7,685 bases of DNA, taken from contig CAIZGQ010000156.1 in NCBI GenBank assembly GCA_903932565.1, positions 1 to 7,685 on the forward strand. Reading direction: 5' to 3'. Source of the stretch: an uncultured Hyphomicrobiales bacterium. Its GTDB lineage: Bacteria; Pseudomonadota; Alphaproteobacteria; Rhizobiales; Beijerinckiaceae. How positions within the stretch are numbered: the first letter of the stretch is position 1; each line of letters begins with the position of its first letter. The notes below the pieces were generated by a model, which saw nothing but the letters and a program-made list of their open reading frames with translations, was not told where the DNA came from and searched no databases. This document shows positions 1-6,198 of this stretch, in pieces. Position numbers and translations under genes: made by a program.

Positions 1-717
1 GGCCTGCTTGACGAGATTGATTGTGTCACCGCCCGCATTTGCGAGGCCCACAACCTTTGCACCCGAGGCTTGAGCCTGCAGAAGAAATGACGCGAAATCC
101 GAGGTGCCAAGCGGGTGCCTTGCGGCGCCCAGCACCTTACCGCCATGCTCTTGCACATAATGTGTTGCTTCGTTTTCGATCCCCTGGCCAAGGGCATAAT
201 TGACCGTGATGAAATACCAGCTGTCGCCGCCACGTTTCATCATGGCAGCTGCCGTTGCATTGCCCGTTGACCATGCGTCATTCACCCATTGCACCGTGTT
301 GGGCGAACAAGACTTGCCGGTGAGGTCAGAGCTTGCCGTGGAAGATGCGAGGAACGCCATGCGGCTGTCTCGCAGGATCTCATTGACAGCGAGCCCAACC
401 GCCGAGTTTGGGACGTCGATGACAGCGTCCACCTTGTCGACATCAAGCCATTTGCGGACAATGGCAGATCCCACGTCGGCTTTGTTCTGATGATCGGCAA
501 AAACGATCTCAACCTTGATCCCTTTGCCACCACCGGCAAAATCTTCAGCCGCCATGCGGGCGGCTTCAACCGAGCCCATGCCGTTGGTGTCCTGGAAAAT
601 CCCCGACGTATCGTTCAACACGCCGATGCGGACAACATTATCGGAAATTTCAGCCGCAGCTGATCCAACAAGCGCCGCTGAAATCGCGATTGCAGCAGTG
701 GACGTCATAAAACGCAT
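1..717 (-). CDS. Branched-chain amino acid-type ABC transporter substrate-binding protein (LivK-like), C-terminus cut off by window edge
   Basis: This is a periplasmic solute-binding protein of the type I fold (Peripla_BP_6/LivK family), which captures a ligand and hands it to a LivHMGF-type ABC importer. The frame is open from the ATG at 717-715 to the left edge, giving 239 codons of an expected 390 or so; the C-terminal part is missing. Residues 1-22 form a signal peptide with a hydrophobic core and an AAA cleavage site before E23. The mature protein starts with VVRIGVLNDTSG (residues 28-39), the usual first strand of this family, and VEAARMAAEDF follows. AAGGGAG at 724-730 lies six bases before the ATG and supports the start. 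It begins 69 bp after the ferredoxin gene on the same strand and may be its operon partner. The ligand is unknown; in alphaproteobacteria such proteins often sit in aromatic-acid clusters, so an aromatic ligand is an inference from context. Confidence 0.9.
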   Translation of the reverse strand, partial: MRFMTSTAAIAISAALVGSAAAEISDNVVRIGVLNDTSGIFQDTNGMGSVEAARMAAEDFAGGGKGIKVEIVFADHQNKADVGSAIVRKWLDVDKVDAVIDVPNSAVGLAVNEILRDSRMAFLASSTASSDLTGKSCSPNTVQWVNDAWSTGNATAAAMMKRGGDSWYFITVNYALGQGIENEATHYVQEHGGKVLGAARHPLGTSDFASFLLQAQASGAKVVGLANAGGDTINLVKQA

Positions 718-723
718 TTTCGT

Positions 724-730
724 CTCCCTT
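724..730 (-). promoter_or_regulatory. Ribosome binding site of the LivK-like gene
   Basis: On the minus strand the sequence reads AAGGGAG, then six bases, then the ATG at 717-715. It is the strongest Shine-Dalgarno match near this gene and fixes its start. Confidence 0.7.
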
Positions 731-760
731 GATCATCGTTTTTGTTTCGGCTGTTTCATA

Positions 761-778
761 CCACGCTAGTCGGCGTGG
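761..778 (-). repeat. Inverted repeat/hairpin between ferredoxin and LivK-like genes
   Basis: Two perfect 6-base arms (CCACGC and GCGTGG) are separated by a 6-base loop. The hairpin starts eight bases downstream of the ferredoxin stop codon and ends 43 bases before the next ATG. No T-run follows it on the minus strand, so it is not a classical intrinsic terminator. It could be a partial terminator, an RNA-stabilising end, or an operator. I see no convincing promoter in the rest of this 69-bp gap. Confidence 0.4.
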
Positions 779-786
779 GGACGTTC

Positions 787-1110
787 TCAGGTCTGCCGGT
801 CTGGCAAACGGACAAGCAAACCCTCACAGGCTGATGTCACGCGTATCTGGCACGACAGCCGACTTCCAGGCTCCCGATCTGCAGCTGCCCCGTCGAGCAA
901 CGCATCTTCATCCGCGCTCATGGGGCTGAGTTCCCGGGCAACCGCATCATCAATATAAACGTGACACGTCGCACACATGGAATTGCCACCGCATTCCGCA
1001 ACAATTGCGTCGATGCCATGTTGCAAAGCACCCTGCATGAGCGTCGTCCCCGCGGCAATTTCAAAGGTGCTGCGCTGACCATCGCTTGTGAGAAATGTAA
1101 TTTTTGGCAT
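787..1110 (-). CDS. [2Fe-2S] ferredoxin, adrenodoxin/putidaredoxin type, P450 redox partner
   Basis: This small cytoplasmic iron-sulfur protein (107 aa, the usual length) carries single electrons from a flavin reductase to a cytochrome P450. The cluster ligands are visible as C40-x5-C46-x2-C49 in ECGGNSMCATCHVYID, plus C87 in RLSCQI, which is the adrenodoxin-type spacing. The acidic stretch SADEDALLDG (residues 65-74) lies in the region that docks to partners in this family, and the chain ends with a typical LLVRLP segment. Its ATG lies three bases after the P450 stop codon, so the two genes are very likely co-transcribed and translationally coupled; AAGG/GGCGG within the P450 tail could serve as the ribosome binding site. 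The gene order P450 then ferredoxin matches the CYP199A2-Pux pair of Rhodopseudomonas palustris. The probable electron donor is the reductase at 3098-4393. Confidence 0.95.
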   Translation of the reverse strand: MPKITFLTSDGQRSTFEIAAGTTLMQGALQHGIDAIVAECGGNSMCATCHVYIDDAVARELSPMSADEDALLDGAAADREPGSRLSCQIRVTSACEGLLVRLPDRQT

Positions 1111-1113
1111 CGG

Positions 1114-2355
1114 TCAGGCCGCCTTGATGGTGAGTGGAAGCGCTTCAAGACCGCGCAACGTGTTGTTAAACGCACGCGTCACAGGGCCTGTGATTTCAAG
1201 TGTCGCCACCCTGCGCGCAAGCGCATGCAACATCACTTCGCCCTCAAGCCGCGCCAACAATTGCCCAACACACATGTGAATGCCCGACCCAAATCCGACG
1301 TGACCGGACGCGCGCCGGGTGATGTCGAATTGATCTGGATTATCCCACCGCCGCGGGTCGCGATTGGCGCTAGCGAGAAACATCAGGACTTTTTCGCCTT
1401 CGGGAATGGCAGTATTGCCAAGGACGACATCTTTCGTCGTCGTGCGGAAAAAGGTCTGCACGGGGCTTTCAAAACGAACCGCTTCTTCAAATGCATTCCG
1501 CGCAAGACTCAGATCTGCTCGCAGGCGCTGCCACTCAGCCGGATATCGCGCCAGGCAATAGAGCGCAGCGCCAATGCCATAGACTGTGGTGTCGAGCCCC
1601 GCGCTCAACAAAGAGCGCACCAGAAGTGGCGCTTCCGCCGGCGTGATTTCACCTGTGTCCGCACACGCATGAATCTTGGCGCCAATGCCCCCCTCCGCCA
1701 AATTTTCGCGCTGGCATTGCGCCTGCACATAAGCTTGATGGGGAGCCGATAATTCCTGGGCACGCTGGCGCAACGCATTGGGTGGTCCAAAGGAATTGAA
1801 GACCAGCGCAGCGTAGGGAATTAGATGTTCACGCCCGTCCTTCTTCAAACCCAACGCGTCGGGAAATACGGAAAGTGGAAACGCTTCAGCCAGATCCTTG
1901 ATACCGTCAAAGCTCTGACGCTGCAAAAGCTGATCAACACAGGCGTCGGCCGCCACAACAAACGACTCGCGCAATGGCTTCATCACGGCGGGCGAAAGTA
2001 CGCGAGACAACACGGCGCGCGTGCGCCCATGCGCTGGCGGGTCGGCCTCCAGAATAAGACTTGCCGGCCGCCATGGCTTTTCCTTCGCAAAGTCACTCAA
2101 GCCGACACCGCGGCTGGAGCAATAGGTCTGCGGATCGTGCAAAACAGCATGCACCTCTTCATATCGCGCCACACCATAGGTCTTCCACATGGGGAAATAG
2201 ACCACGGGGGCCGCTTCGCGCATCACGTGATGCGCAGGATGGGGATCTGCAAAAAAATCCATGGAAAACGGGTCAATTTGAAGGGGTACAGCCTCTTGCA
2301 GGGGCACCTGATGCACTCCTGAAGACCCGGCAGACAAGGATTCCTTCGCGGACAT
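1114..2355 (-). CDS. Cytochrome P450, CYP199A-like (probable para-substituted benzoate monooxygenase)
   Basis: This soluble bacterial class I P450 (413 aa) is a haem monooxygenase that needs a ferredoxin and an NADH reductase. Visible motifs are AGLDTT in the I helix (residues 252-257, acid-alcohol pair D255/T256), the K-helix ExxR as E291-A-V-R294, and the haem loop FGSGIHMCVG with cysteine ligand C362. Residues recalled as the CYP199A4 pocket recur at a constant +4 offset: R96, S99, R247, S248 and S251 near the substrate carboxylate, and F186, F189 and F302 around the ring. CYP199A enzymes oxidise 4-substituted benzoates, for example demethylating 4-methoxybenzoate. I chose the ATG at 2355 because GGGGAG lies seven bases upstream; an in-frame ATG at 2370 would add five residues but has no good ribosome binding site. 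The gene heads a unit with the ferredoxin and diverges from a MarR regulator. P450 identity is certain; subfamily and substrate are inferred. Confidence 0.96.
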   Translation of the reverse strand: MSAKESLSAGSSGVHQVPLQEAVPLQIDPFSMDFFADPHPAHHVMREAAPVVYFPMWKTYGVARYEEVHAVLHDPQTYCSSRGVGLSDFAKEKPWRPASLILEADPPAHGRTRAVLSRVLSPAVMKPLRESFVVAADACVDQLLQRQSFDGIKDLAEAFPLSVFPDALGLKKDGREHLIPYAALVFNSFGPPNALRQRAQELSAPHQAYVQAQCQRENLAEGGIGAKIHACADTGEITPAEAPLLVRSLLSAGLDTTVYGIGAALYCLARYPAEWQRLRADLSLARNAFEEAVRFESPVQTFFRTTTKDVVLGNTAIPEGEKVLMFLASANRDPRRWDNPDQFDITRRASGHVGFGSGIHMCVGQLLARLEGEVMLHALARRVATLEITGPVTRAFNNTLRGLEALPLTIKAA

Positions 2356-2362
2356 AGTTTCA

Positions 2363-2368
2363 CTCCCC
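2363..2368 (-). promoter_or_regulatory. Ribosome binding site that decides the P450 start
   Basis: The minus strand reads GGGGAG, then seven bases, then the ATG at 2355-2353. The site lies inside the five-codon extension that would follow from the alternative ATG at 2370, which argues for the downstream start. Confidence 0.65.
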
Positions 2369-2418
2369 ATTTTTTGCTTGCAGAATTTCTTGCTTATGGA
2401 TTGGCTCGATTGTCCGCA

Positions 2419-2432
2419 CGGAACACCTTCCG
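2419..2432. repeat. Short palindrome CGGAA-N4-TTCCG, possible operator
   Basis: Perfect 5-base arms (2419-2423 and 2428-2432) flank the spacer CACC. The element lies between the weak TTGAGC and GACAAT boxes of one candidate P450 promoter, where a bound protein could block RNA polymerase. Arms this short can arise by chance. Confidence 0.3.
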
Positions 2433-2455
2433 GCTCAACCTAAAATGTCGGCGAC

Positions 2456-2482
2456 TTGAATCTTCTTTCAAAACAAATTGAA
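2456..2482. repeat. Three alternating TTGAA/TTCAA half-sites at 11-bp spacing, candidate MarR operator
   Basis: TTGAA at 2456-2460, TTCAA at 2467-2471 and TTGAA at 2478-2482 are each separated by exactly six bases. Each neighbouring pair is a perfect palindrome and the half-sites repeat about once per helical turn. The array lies 54-80 bases before the chosen regulator start and overlaps a candidate -35 box for the P450 unit. This fits a dimer-binding operator for the adjacent MarR protein, but binding is inferred from position and symmetry only. Confidence 0.45.
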
Positions 2483-2535
2483 GCTTGTGGACGTTTGGGC
2501 CATAGGTGAGGCCTGCGCGAACGACGAGGCCGATC

Positions 2536-3063
2536 ATGACCAAACACATACGAAAGGACTTGGACGCTCCAGCGTCCGTGGCGCAAGCTGCACCAAGACT
2601 GGATCTTGAGCGCTATGTTCCTGGCCTTCTGACGTTTCTCGCCAACAAATTGTCGCGTGGCGCAAACGCTGTTTATCAAAACAGCTTCGGCGTCAACGTC
2701 ACCGAATGGCGGATCATGTCGTTGCTCGCCATTGAACCTGGCATTGCAGCTTCGCGTATCTGCCAGGTGATCGGCTACGACAAAGGCCCGGTCAGCCGTA
2801 CACTTGAGATGATGCGAAAGCGCGATCTGATCATGATGGATGATGATCCGCGCGACGCCCGCCGCCACAAAATAGCGTTGACGGAACAGGGACTTGTTTT
2901 GCACGACGCGATTATTCGCGTCGCACTGGATCGTGAAAGCCGCCTTTTGTCCTGTTTGAACGCGAGTGAACAGGCGCAACTGATCACCTTGCTGAACGCA
3001 TTGCATAGCAATCTGGGTGCAGTGGCAGCCCCCGTTGCCAACGAGGCCTTGAGCGACGCGTGA
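2536..3063 (+). CDS. MarR-family winged helix-turn-helix transcriptional regulator
   Basis: This 175-aa protein has the length and layout of MarR regulators, which bind DNA as dimers and are often released by phenolic or aromatic-acid ligands. A helical N-terminal dimer arm leads to a winged helix domain at about residues 53-120: VNVTEWRIMSLLA, then ICQVIGYDKGPVSRTLEMM (probable recognition helix from D82), then the wing with the hallmark D-x-R-D-A-R (DPRDARRHKIALTEQG, 104-119). C-terminal helices (120-165) complete the dimer interface. The ATG at 2536 is preferred because GAGG lies six bases upstream (2526-2529); an in-frame GTG at 2506 would add ten arginine- and proline-rich residues. It is the only plus-strand gene, divergent from the P450 unit and convergent with the reductase, so local control of P450 expression and of itself is the likely role. 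The effector is unknown; an aromatic acid is inferred from the neighbours. Confidence 0.93.
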   Translation: MTKHIRKDLDAPASVAQAAPRLDLERYVPGLLTFLANKLSRGANAVYQNSFGVNVTEWRIMSLLAIEPGIAASRICQVIGYDKGPVSRTLEMMRKRDLIMMDDDPRDARRHKIALTEQGLVLHDAIIRVALDRESRLLSCLNASEQAQLITLLNALHSNLGAVAAPVANEALSDA

Positions 3064-3090
3064 ACTTTGAGAGTTTTGACTGCGCGTCGC
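3053..3090. terminator. Hairpin between convergent MarR and reductase genes, possible bidirectional terminator
   Basis: GCGACGCG (3053-3060) and CGCGTCGC (3083-3090) are perfect 8-base arms around a 22-base loop, inside which AACT/AGTT can form a second short stem. The first arm overlaps the last codons of the MarR gene, and the second ends eight bases before the reductase stop codon at 3098-3100. Placement between two convergent genes fits a shared terminator. No T-run follows on either strand, so a classical intrinsic mechanism is doubtful. Confidence 0.4.
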
Positions 3091-3097
3091 GATCAAT

Positions 3098-4393
3098 TTA
3101 GGGCCCCTGTCGCGCTGGACGCGGCGGCGTGACCATGGCTTTGAGATCGACTGTCAGATCCGCTGCCTGCGCTGGCGTTAAGGGCAAACCTGCCAGCAGG
3201 ATCTTGCGGGATGCCATATGGTCCGCTGGCCGATTGACCGATTCAACACCGGCAAGCTGATCCCCATTGAAACAGAAGACGGAGAATGATCCACTTGTTG
3301 GATCCCCGCGCAGCACCGTTTGCGTGTGCGGCGAGGTAAGCCCCGCAATTTGCAATTTCAGCTTACCCTGATCGCTCCAAAACCAGGGAACAGCCTTGTA
3401 GGGAGCGGGTTTTCCCACGATCCGTGCCGCAATGCAGCGCGCGTGATCCACCGCATTCTGCACGGATTCGATGCGCACGATATCGCCGCCCGCGTACACA
3501 CTCGGATAGGCAGCACAATCTCCCAGAGCGGAGATGAACGGGTCACTGGTCGTCATCTGCGCGTCGACGAGAATTCCGTTCTCGATACGAAGTCCGGCCT
3601 CCGCTGCGAGCTCGACATTCGGGCGAACGCCAACGCCCACAAGAATCAGGTCGCCTTCGAAGATGCGGCCGTCGGCCGTTTCCACGCCGATGGCGCGCCC
3701 GCTCTCTTCAACAATGCGAATGGCCTTCGCGCCAAATTCAAACACAACGCCTGCGCTGATGTGGCTATCTTGAAAGTGCTGCGACATCACCTTGGACAAG
3801 GCCCGCGCCATGGGGCGTTCAGCAGCCTCCAGCACGCTTGTGGGCAAGCCGCGCTCAATCGTAAAAGCCGCAAATTCCAGGCCGATGAATCCAGCCCCAA
3901 TCACCACCACGCGTTTGGCTTGATCAATCTGGCGCAGAATATCTTCTGCATCCGACAGGCTGCGCAATTGCACCACGCCGGGAAGGTCCATTCCAGGAAT
4001 GGGCAATCGAATGTTCCGCGAGCCCGTTGCAAAGATGAGGTGGCCATAGGCGAGCGATGTGACGTCAGACAAACGAACGCGGCGCGTTGCACGATCCACC
4101 TCCAGCGCGCGAACCCCAAAATGAGTTTCAATTTTCTTGTCGGTGAAAAACGTTTCCTGGCGCAGGGCAAGATTGGCCGCCGTCACCTCTCCCGTCAGAA
4201 ACGCTTTTGATAAAGGCGGCCTTTGATACGGCAAGCCGGGCTCATCCCCAATCAAATGAATGGTGCCCGCAAAGCCTTCATCGCGCAGCGAGGCCGCAGC
4301 CTGATAGCCACCCTGACCGGCACCAATGATGACAACCTGCGTGGCTTGCGTTTCGTCAGACGTGTTCATGCTGTGACCGACCGCATCTTCCAT
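3098..4393 (-). CDS. NAD(P)H:ferredoxin reductase, putidaredoxin reductase type (FAD)
   Basis: This cytoplasmic FAD flavoprotein (431 aa; relatives are about 400-420) transfers electrons from NADH to a [2Fe-2S] ferredoxin. Motifs in order are the FAD-binding GAGQGG (residues 24-29), PYQRPPLSKAFL (55-66), ATG of the dinucleotide domain (122-124), the NADH-binding VIGAGFIGLEFA (164-175), VGVGVRPN (252-259), the FAD-binding ALGDCA (289-294), the ESVQNAVDHAR segment (309-319) and PWFWSDQ (336-342) leading into the C-terminal reductase domain. It is the expected donor for the ferredoxin at 787-1110, although the MarR gene separates them. It follows the FAD monooxygenase on the same strand with a 76-bp gap that contains a hairpin. 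The start is uncertain: ATG 4393 has AGAGGG almost touching it, while ATG 4369 (eight residues shorter) fits the family's short N-terminus but lacks a clear ribosome binding site. Confidence 0.94.
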   Translation of the reverse strand: MEDAVGHSMNTSDETQATQVVIIGAGQGGYQAAASLRDEGFAGTIHLIGDEPGLPYQRPPLSKAFLTGEVTAANLALRQETFFTDKKIETHFGVRALEVDRATRRVRLSDVTSLAYGHLIFATGSRNIRLPIPGMDLPGVVQLRSLSDAEDILRQIDQAKRVVVIGAGFIGLEFAAFTIERGLPTSVLEAAERPMARALSKVMSQHFQDSHISAGVVFEFGAKAIRIVEESGRAIGVETADGRIFEGDLILVGVGVRPNVELAAEAGLRIENGILVDAQMTTSDPFISALGDCAAYPSVYAGGDIVRIESVQNAVDHARCIAARIVGKPAPYKAVPWFWSDQGKLKLQIAGLTSPHTQTVLRGDPTSGSFSVFCFNGDQLAGVESVNRPADHMASRKILLAGLPLTPAQAADLTVDLKAMVTPPRPARQGP

Positions 4394-4421
4394 CCCTCTG
4401 TCGCTTGGCGGCGTTGGCCGC

Positions 4422-4440
4422 GTTTGAGATCAAATCAAAC
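4422..4440. repeat. Inverted repeat GTTTGA-N7-TCAAAC upstream of the reductase gene
   Basis: Perfect 6-base arms at 4422-4427 and 4435-4440 surround seven bases, and a nested palindrome TTTGA-GA-TCAAA spans 4423-4434. The element ends 29 bases upstream of the reductase ATG at 4393. It may be an operator or a second hairpin in the intercistronic RNA; its TCAAA/TTTGA halves vaguely resemble the TTCAA/TTGAA half-sites near the MarR gene, but the spacing differs. Confidence 0.35.
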
Positions 4441-4447
4441 ACGGTTT

Positions 4448-4463
4448 GGTTGCCGGAGCAACC
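4448..4463 (-). terminator. Stable tetraloop hairpin just after the FAD monooxygenase stop codon
   Basis: On the transcribed minus strand GGTTGC-TCCG-GCAACC forms a perfect 6-bp stem closed by a C-G pair over UCCG, a member of the very stable UNCG tetraloop class. It starts six bases after the TAA at 4472-4470. Only mixed sequence follows (AAACCGTGTTTG), without a proper T-run, so it may act as an mRNA 3'-end stabiliser or partial terminator between the monooxygenase and reductase genes instead of a full stop. Confidence 0.45.
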
Positions 4464-4469
4464 TGTTCT

Positions 4470-6137
4470 TTAGGACGCCAGCGCTGATTGGCCTGTCACC
4501 CGATCTAGCAAGGCCACCGGATCTGCGACGTCATCGCCGCGCCATGCGACGATCTGATCTGGACGGATAAGCGCAAAATCTGCCTGATAAAGCGTGCGAA
4601 TTTCTGGCACAACGACATCCACCACGCGCAACGGCACGCCGCGCGCGCTTGCGAGCGCACTGAGATTCAAGGCCGTTTCCGGTTCGCCCCCCATGCGCAG
4701 CAAGGTCCAGTCAAAGCCCATCTCGTCATAGAGCGAGCGTTGCTCATCAAGCCAGACGTGTGGCGGACGTCCGCCCGGACAGGCACTGGGTTCGTAAGAA
4801 TTGGCAGCATCAGGGGGCGGGCGTGTTCCATCCGACATCACAATCGGAGAGGCATCATAGCGGCCACCAAAAGTGATACCAGGAATGTTGAACTCGGCGC
4901 GTGCATGGGCTTCGAGATAAGTGCCTGCCACAGCGCGTGCGCTTTCACCTGCCGCATTGTCAGCCTCGATGTCCGGCACGGGATGATAGAGCCCAAGCGA
5001 ATCCGCAAAGACCCGCGCATAGCCGGTATTGCGAATGGCAAGCGGGCGACGCTCAGCCTCGTAGCTGTCCAACAGATGCGGGCCGCCATAGCCCTGCAAC
5101 GTGGCCGCCAATTTCCAGCCCAGATTTACCGCATCTTCAACGGCTGTGTTGTAGCCAAGTCCGCCCGTGGGCGTGAACAGATGCGCAGCATCGCCACCGA
5201 TGAACACGCGACCTTTTTGAAAATGATTGGCGACCAGAGCGAGGCCCGCGGTCCATGTTCCCCGCGACAGAATCTCTGCTGGCACGGGCGCGCCGACAGC
5301 CGCCTGGAACATCGCGAGCGCATCCGCAGCGCTGATGTGGTCAGGATCTTCATGCGCCCGCAGCTGCGTATGAAAGGCAAATTCACCCTTGCCATCCACG
5401 GCCGCCATAAACGCGCGGCGATCATGATTGAACGTCACGTTCATCCACGCCGGGGGATGCGGCACATAATCATAATAGGCGGGCGCACGCAGATAGATGG
5501 CATACATGCGACCACCCATGAAGTCGCGCGCCGCACCCGCATCGCCCTCGTAGGCAAACCCCAGCGCCTCCCGTATCGGACTGCGCGGGCCGTCTGCGCC
5601 CACAAGATAAGCCGCGCGGATGCTGGACATCTGGCCATCCTTGACGCGCGTAAGCTTTGCCTGAACGCCCTCGCCGTGATCAACAAAGCTCGAGAGCCGA
5701 ACGCCGTAATTGATCGAGACCGATTCACACGCCTCGGCCTTCTTGCGCAGCACAGCCTCGACAAACTTTTGCGACACGCGATGCGGTAATTCCGCAGCAC
5801 TCCAGGAGCCCGAGAGCCCGCTGACTTTGCTGCGCGCTTCCTTGGCCGATGGAAGTTTGAAACGCGCCAGTTCATGCGTGGCGAACCGCGTAAAATAGGC
5901 AATATCGGTTGGGAAATCCGCCGGCATACCGAGCGCACGAATTTCATCGGCAAAGCCATGCCGACGAAAGTGTTCCATGGTCCGCGCCTGCGTTGCATTG
6001 GCCTGCGGGTTGAACGCTGTTGTGGGCTTCTCATCCACCAGCACAACAGAAATTCCGCGACGCCCCAATTCGTTGGCCAGCATCAATCCGCAGGGGCCGC
6101 CGCCAGCAATCAGCACGTCACAGGTTTCGGGCAACAT
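4470..6137 (-). CDS. FAD-dependent aromatic-ring monooxygenase (class A flavoprotein hydroxylase, MhpA/PheA-like)
   Basis: This single-component flavin hydroxylase (555 aa) uses NAD(P)H and O2 to add a hydroxyl group to an aromatic ring in the cytoplasm. Motifs are the N-terminal FAD-binding GGGPCG (residues 12-17), the NAD(P)H-linked DG motif GADGPRS (180-186), the FAD-binding GD motif GGDAAHLF (314-321), CPGGRPPHVWL (453-463) opening the C-terminal part, and LIRPDQIVAWRG (523-534), typical of the thioredoxin-like domain of the long MhpA/PheA branch. Its length separates it from the roughly 390-aa 4-hydroxybenzoate hydroxylases. I chose ATG 6137 because GGAAA lies eight bases upstream; a TTG at 6152 would add five residues. 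It lies 61 bp after the binding-protein gene and 76 bp before the reductase. The substrate is not readable from sequence; a phenolic or aromatic acid is inferred. Confidence 0.94.
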   Translation of the reverse strand: MLPETCDVLIAGGGPCGLMLANELGRRGISVVLVDEKPTTAFNPQANATQARTMEHFRRHGFADEIRALGMPADFPTDIAYFTRFATHELARFKLPSAKEARSKVSGLSGSWSAAELPHRVSQKFVEAVLRKKAEACESVSINYGVRLSSFVDHGEGVQAKLTRVKDGQMSSIRAAYLVGADGPRSPIREALGFAYEGDAGAARDFMGGRMYAIYLRAPAYYDYVPHPPAWMNVTFNHDRRAFMAAVDGKGEFAFHTQLRAHEDPDHISAADALAMFQAAVGAPVPAEILSRGTWTAGLALVANHFQKGRVFIGGDAAHLFTPTGGLGYNTAVEDAVNLGWKLAATLQGYGGPHLLDSYEAERRPLAIRNTGYARVFADSLGLYHPVPDIEADNAAGESARAVAGTYLEAHARAEFNIPGITFGGRYDASPIVMSDGTRPPPDAANSYEPSACPGGRPPHVWLDEQRSLYDEMGFDWTLLRMGGEPETALNLSALASARGVPLRVVDVVVPEIRTLYQADFALIRPDQIVAWRGDDVADPVALLDRVTGQSALAS

Positions 6138-6145
6138 CAATCGCG

Positions 6146-6150
6146 TTTCC
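6146..6150 (-). promoter_or_regulatory. Ribosome binding site that decides the FAD monooxygenase start
   Basis: The minus strand reads GGAAA, then eight bases, then the ATG at 6137-6135. It overlaps the alternative TTG codon at 6152-6150, which makes that longer start less likely. Confidence 0.5.
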
Positions 6151-6198
6151 AATTCATAATAAGCTTACGAGGCCAGATGTGACCCCAACAAAATCGCC

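Larger units (their letters stand above)
2356..2535. promoter_or_regulatory. Divergent promoter/operator region between P450 and MarR genes
   Basis: This 180-bp stretch separates two outward-facing genes, so it must hold the promoter of the P450 unit (minus) and of the regulator (plus). Possible but weak sigma-70 matches on the minus strand are TTGAAA (complement of 2466-2471) with a degenerate -10 near 2442-2448, and TTGAGC (complement of 2433-2438) with GACAAT (complement of 2409-2414) 18 bases on. Two inverted-repeat elements, listed separately, overlap these. MarR-type regulators usually bind short palindromes in just such an intergenic region. Exact promoter boxes are uncertain. Confidence 0.6.

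Noticed and set aside
961..1752. Plus-strand open frame (263 codons) opposite ferredoxin and P450
   Set aside because: Spans the antisense of two confirmed genes and their junction; arginine- and histidine-rich without domains.
2374..2395. Direct repeat of TTGCTT 16 bp apart upstream of the P450 gene
   Set aside because: Six-base repeats are expected by chance in this AT-richer stretch and the copies show no relation to promoter boxes.
2440..3096. Minus-strand open frame (218 codons) opposite the MarR gene
   Set aside because: The plus strand encodes a clear winged-helix protein here; the minus frame has no domain and runs through the promoter region.
3320..4210. Plus-strand open frame (296 codons) opposite the reductase
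   Set aside because: Antisense to a well-supported reductase, no family resemblance, shadow-type composition.
4740..5789. Long plus-strand open frame (349 codons) opposite the FAD monooxygenase
   Set aside because: It lies wholly antisense to a gene with clear FAD motifs, has a Cys/His/Arg-rich composition with no recognisable domain, and is the usual shadow of codon bias in GC-rich DNA.
6137..6157. Six-codon minus-strand frame (MNWKRD) whose stop overlaps the FAD monooxygenase ATG as TGATG
   Set aside because: Attractive as a coupling leader peptide, but it has no ribosome binding site of its own and contains the one used by the main gene; probably chance.
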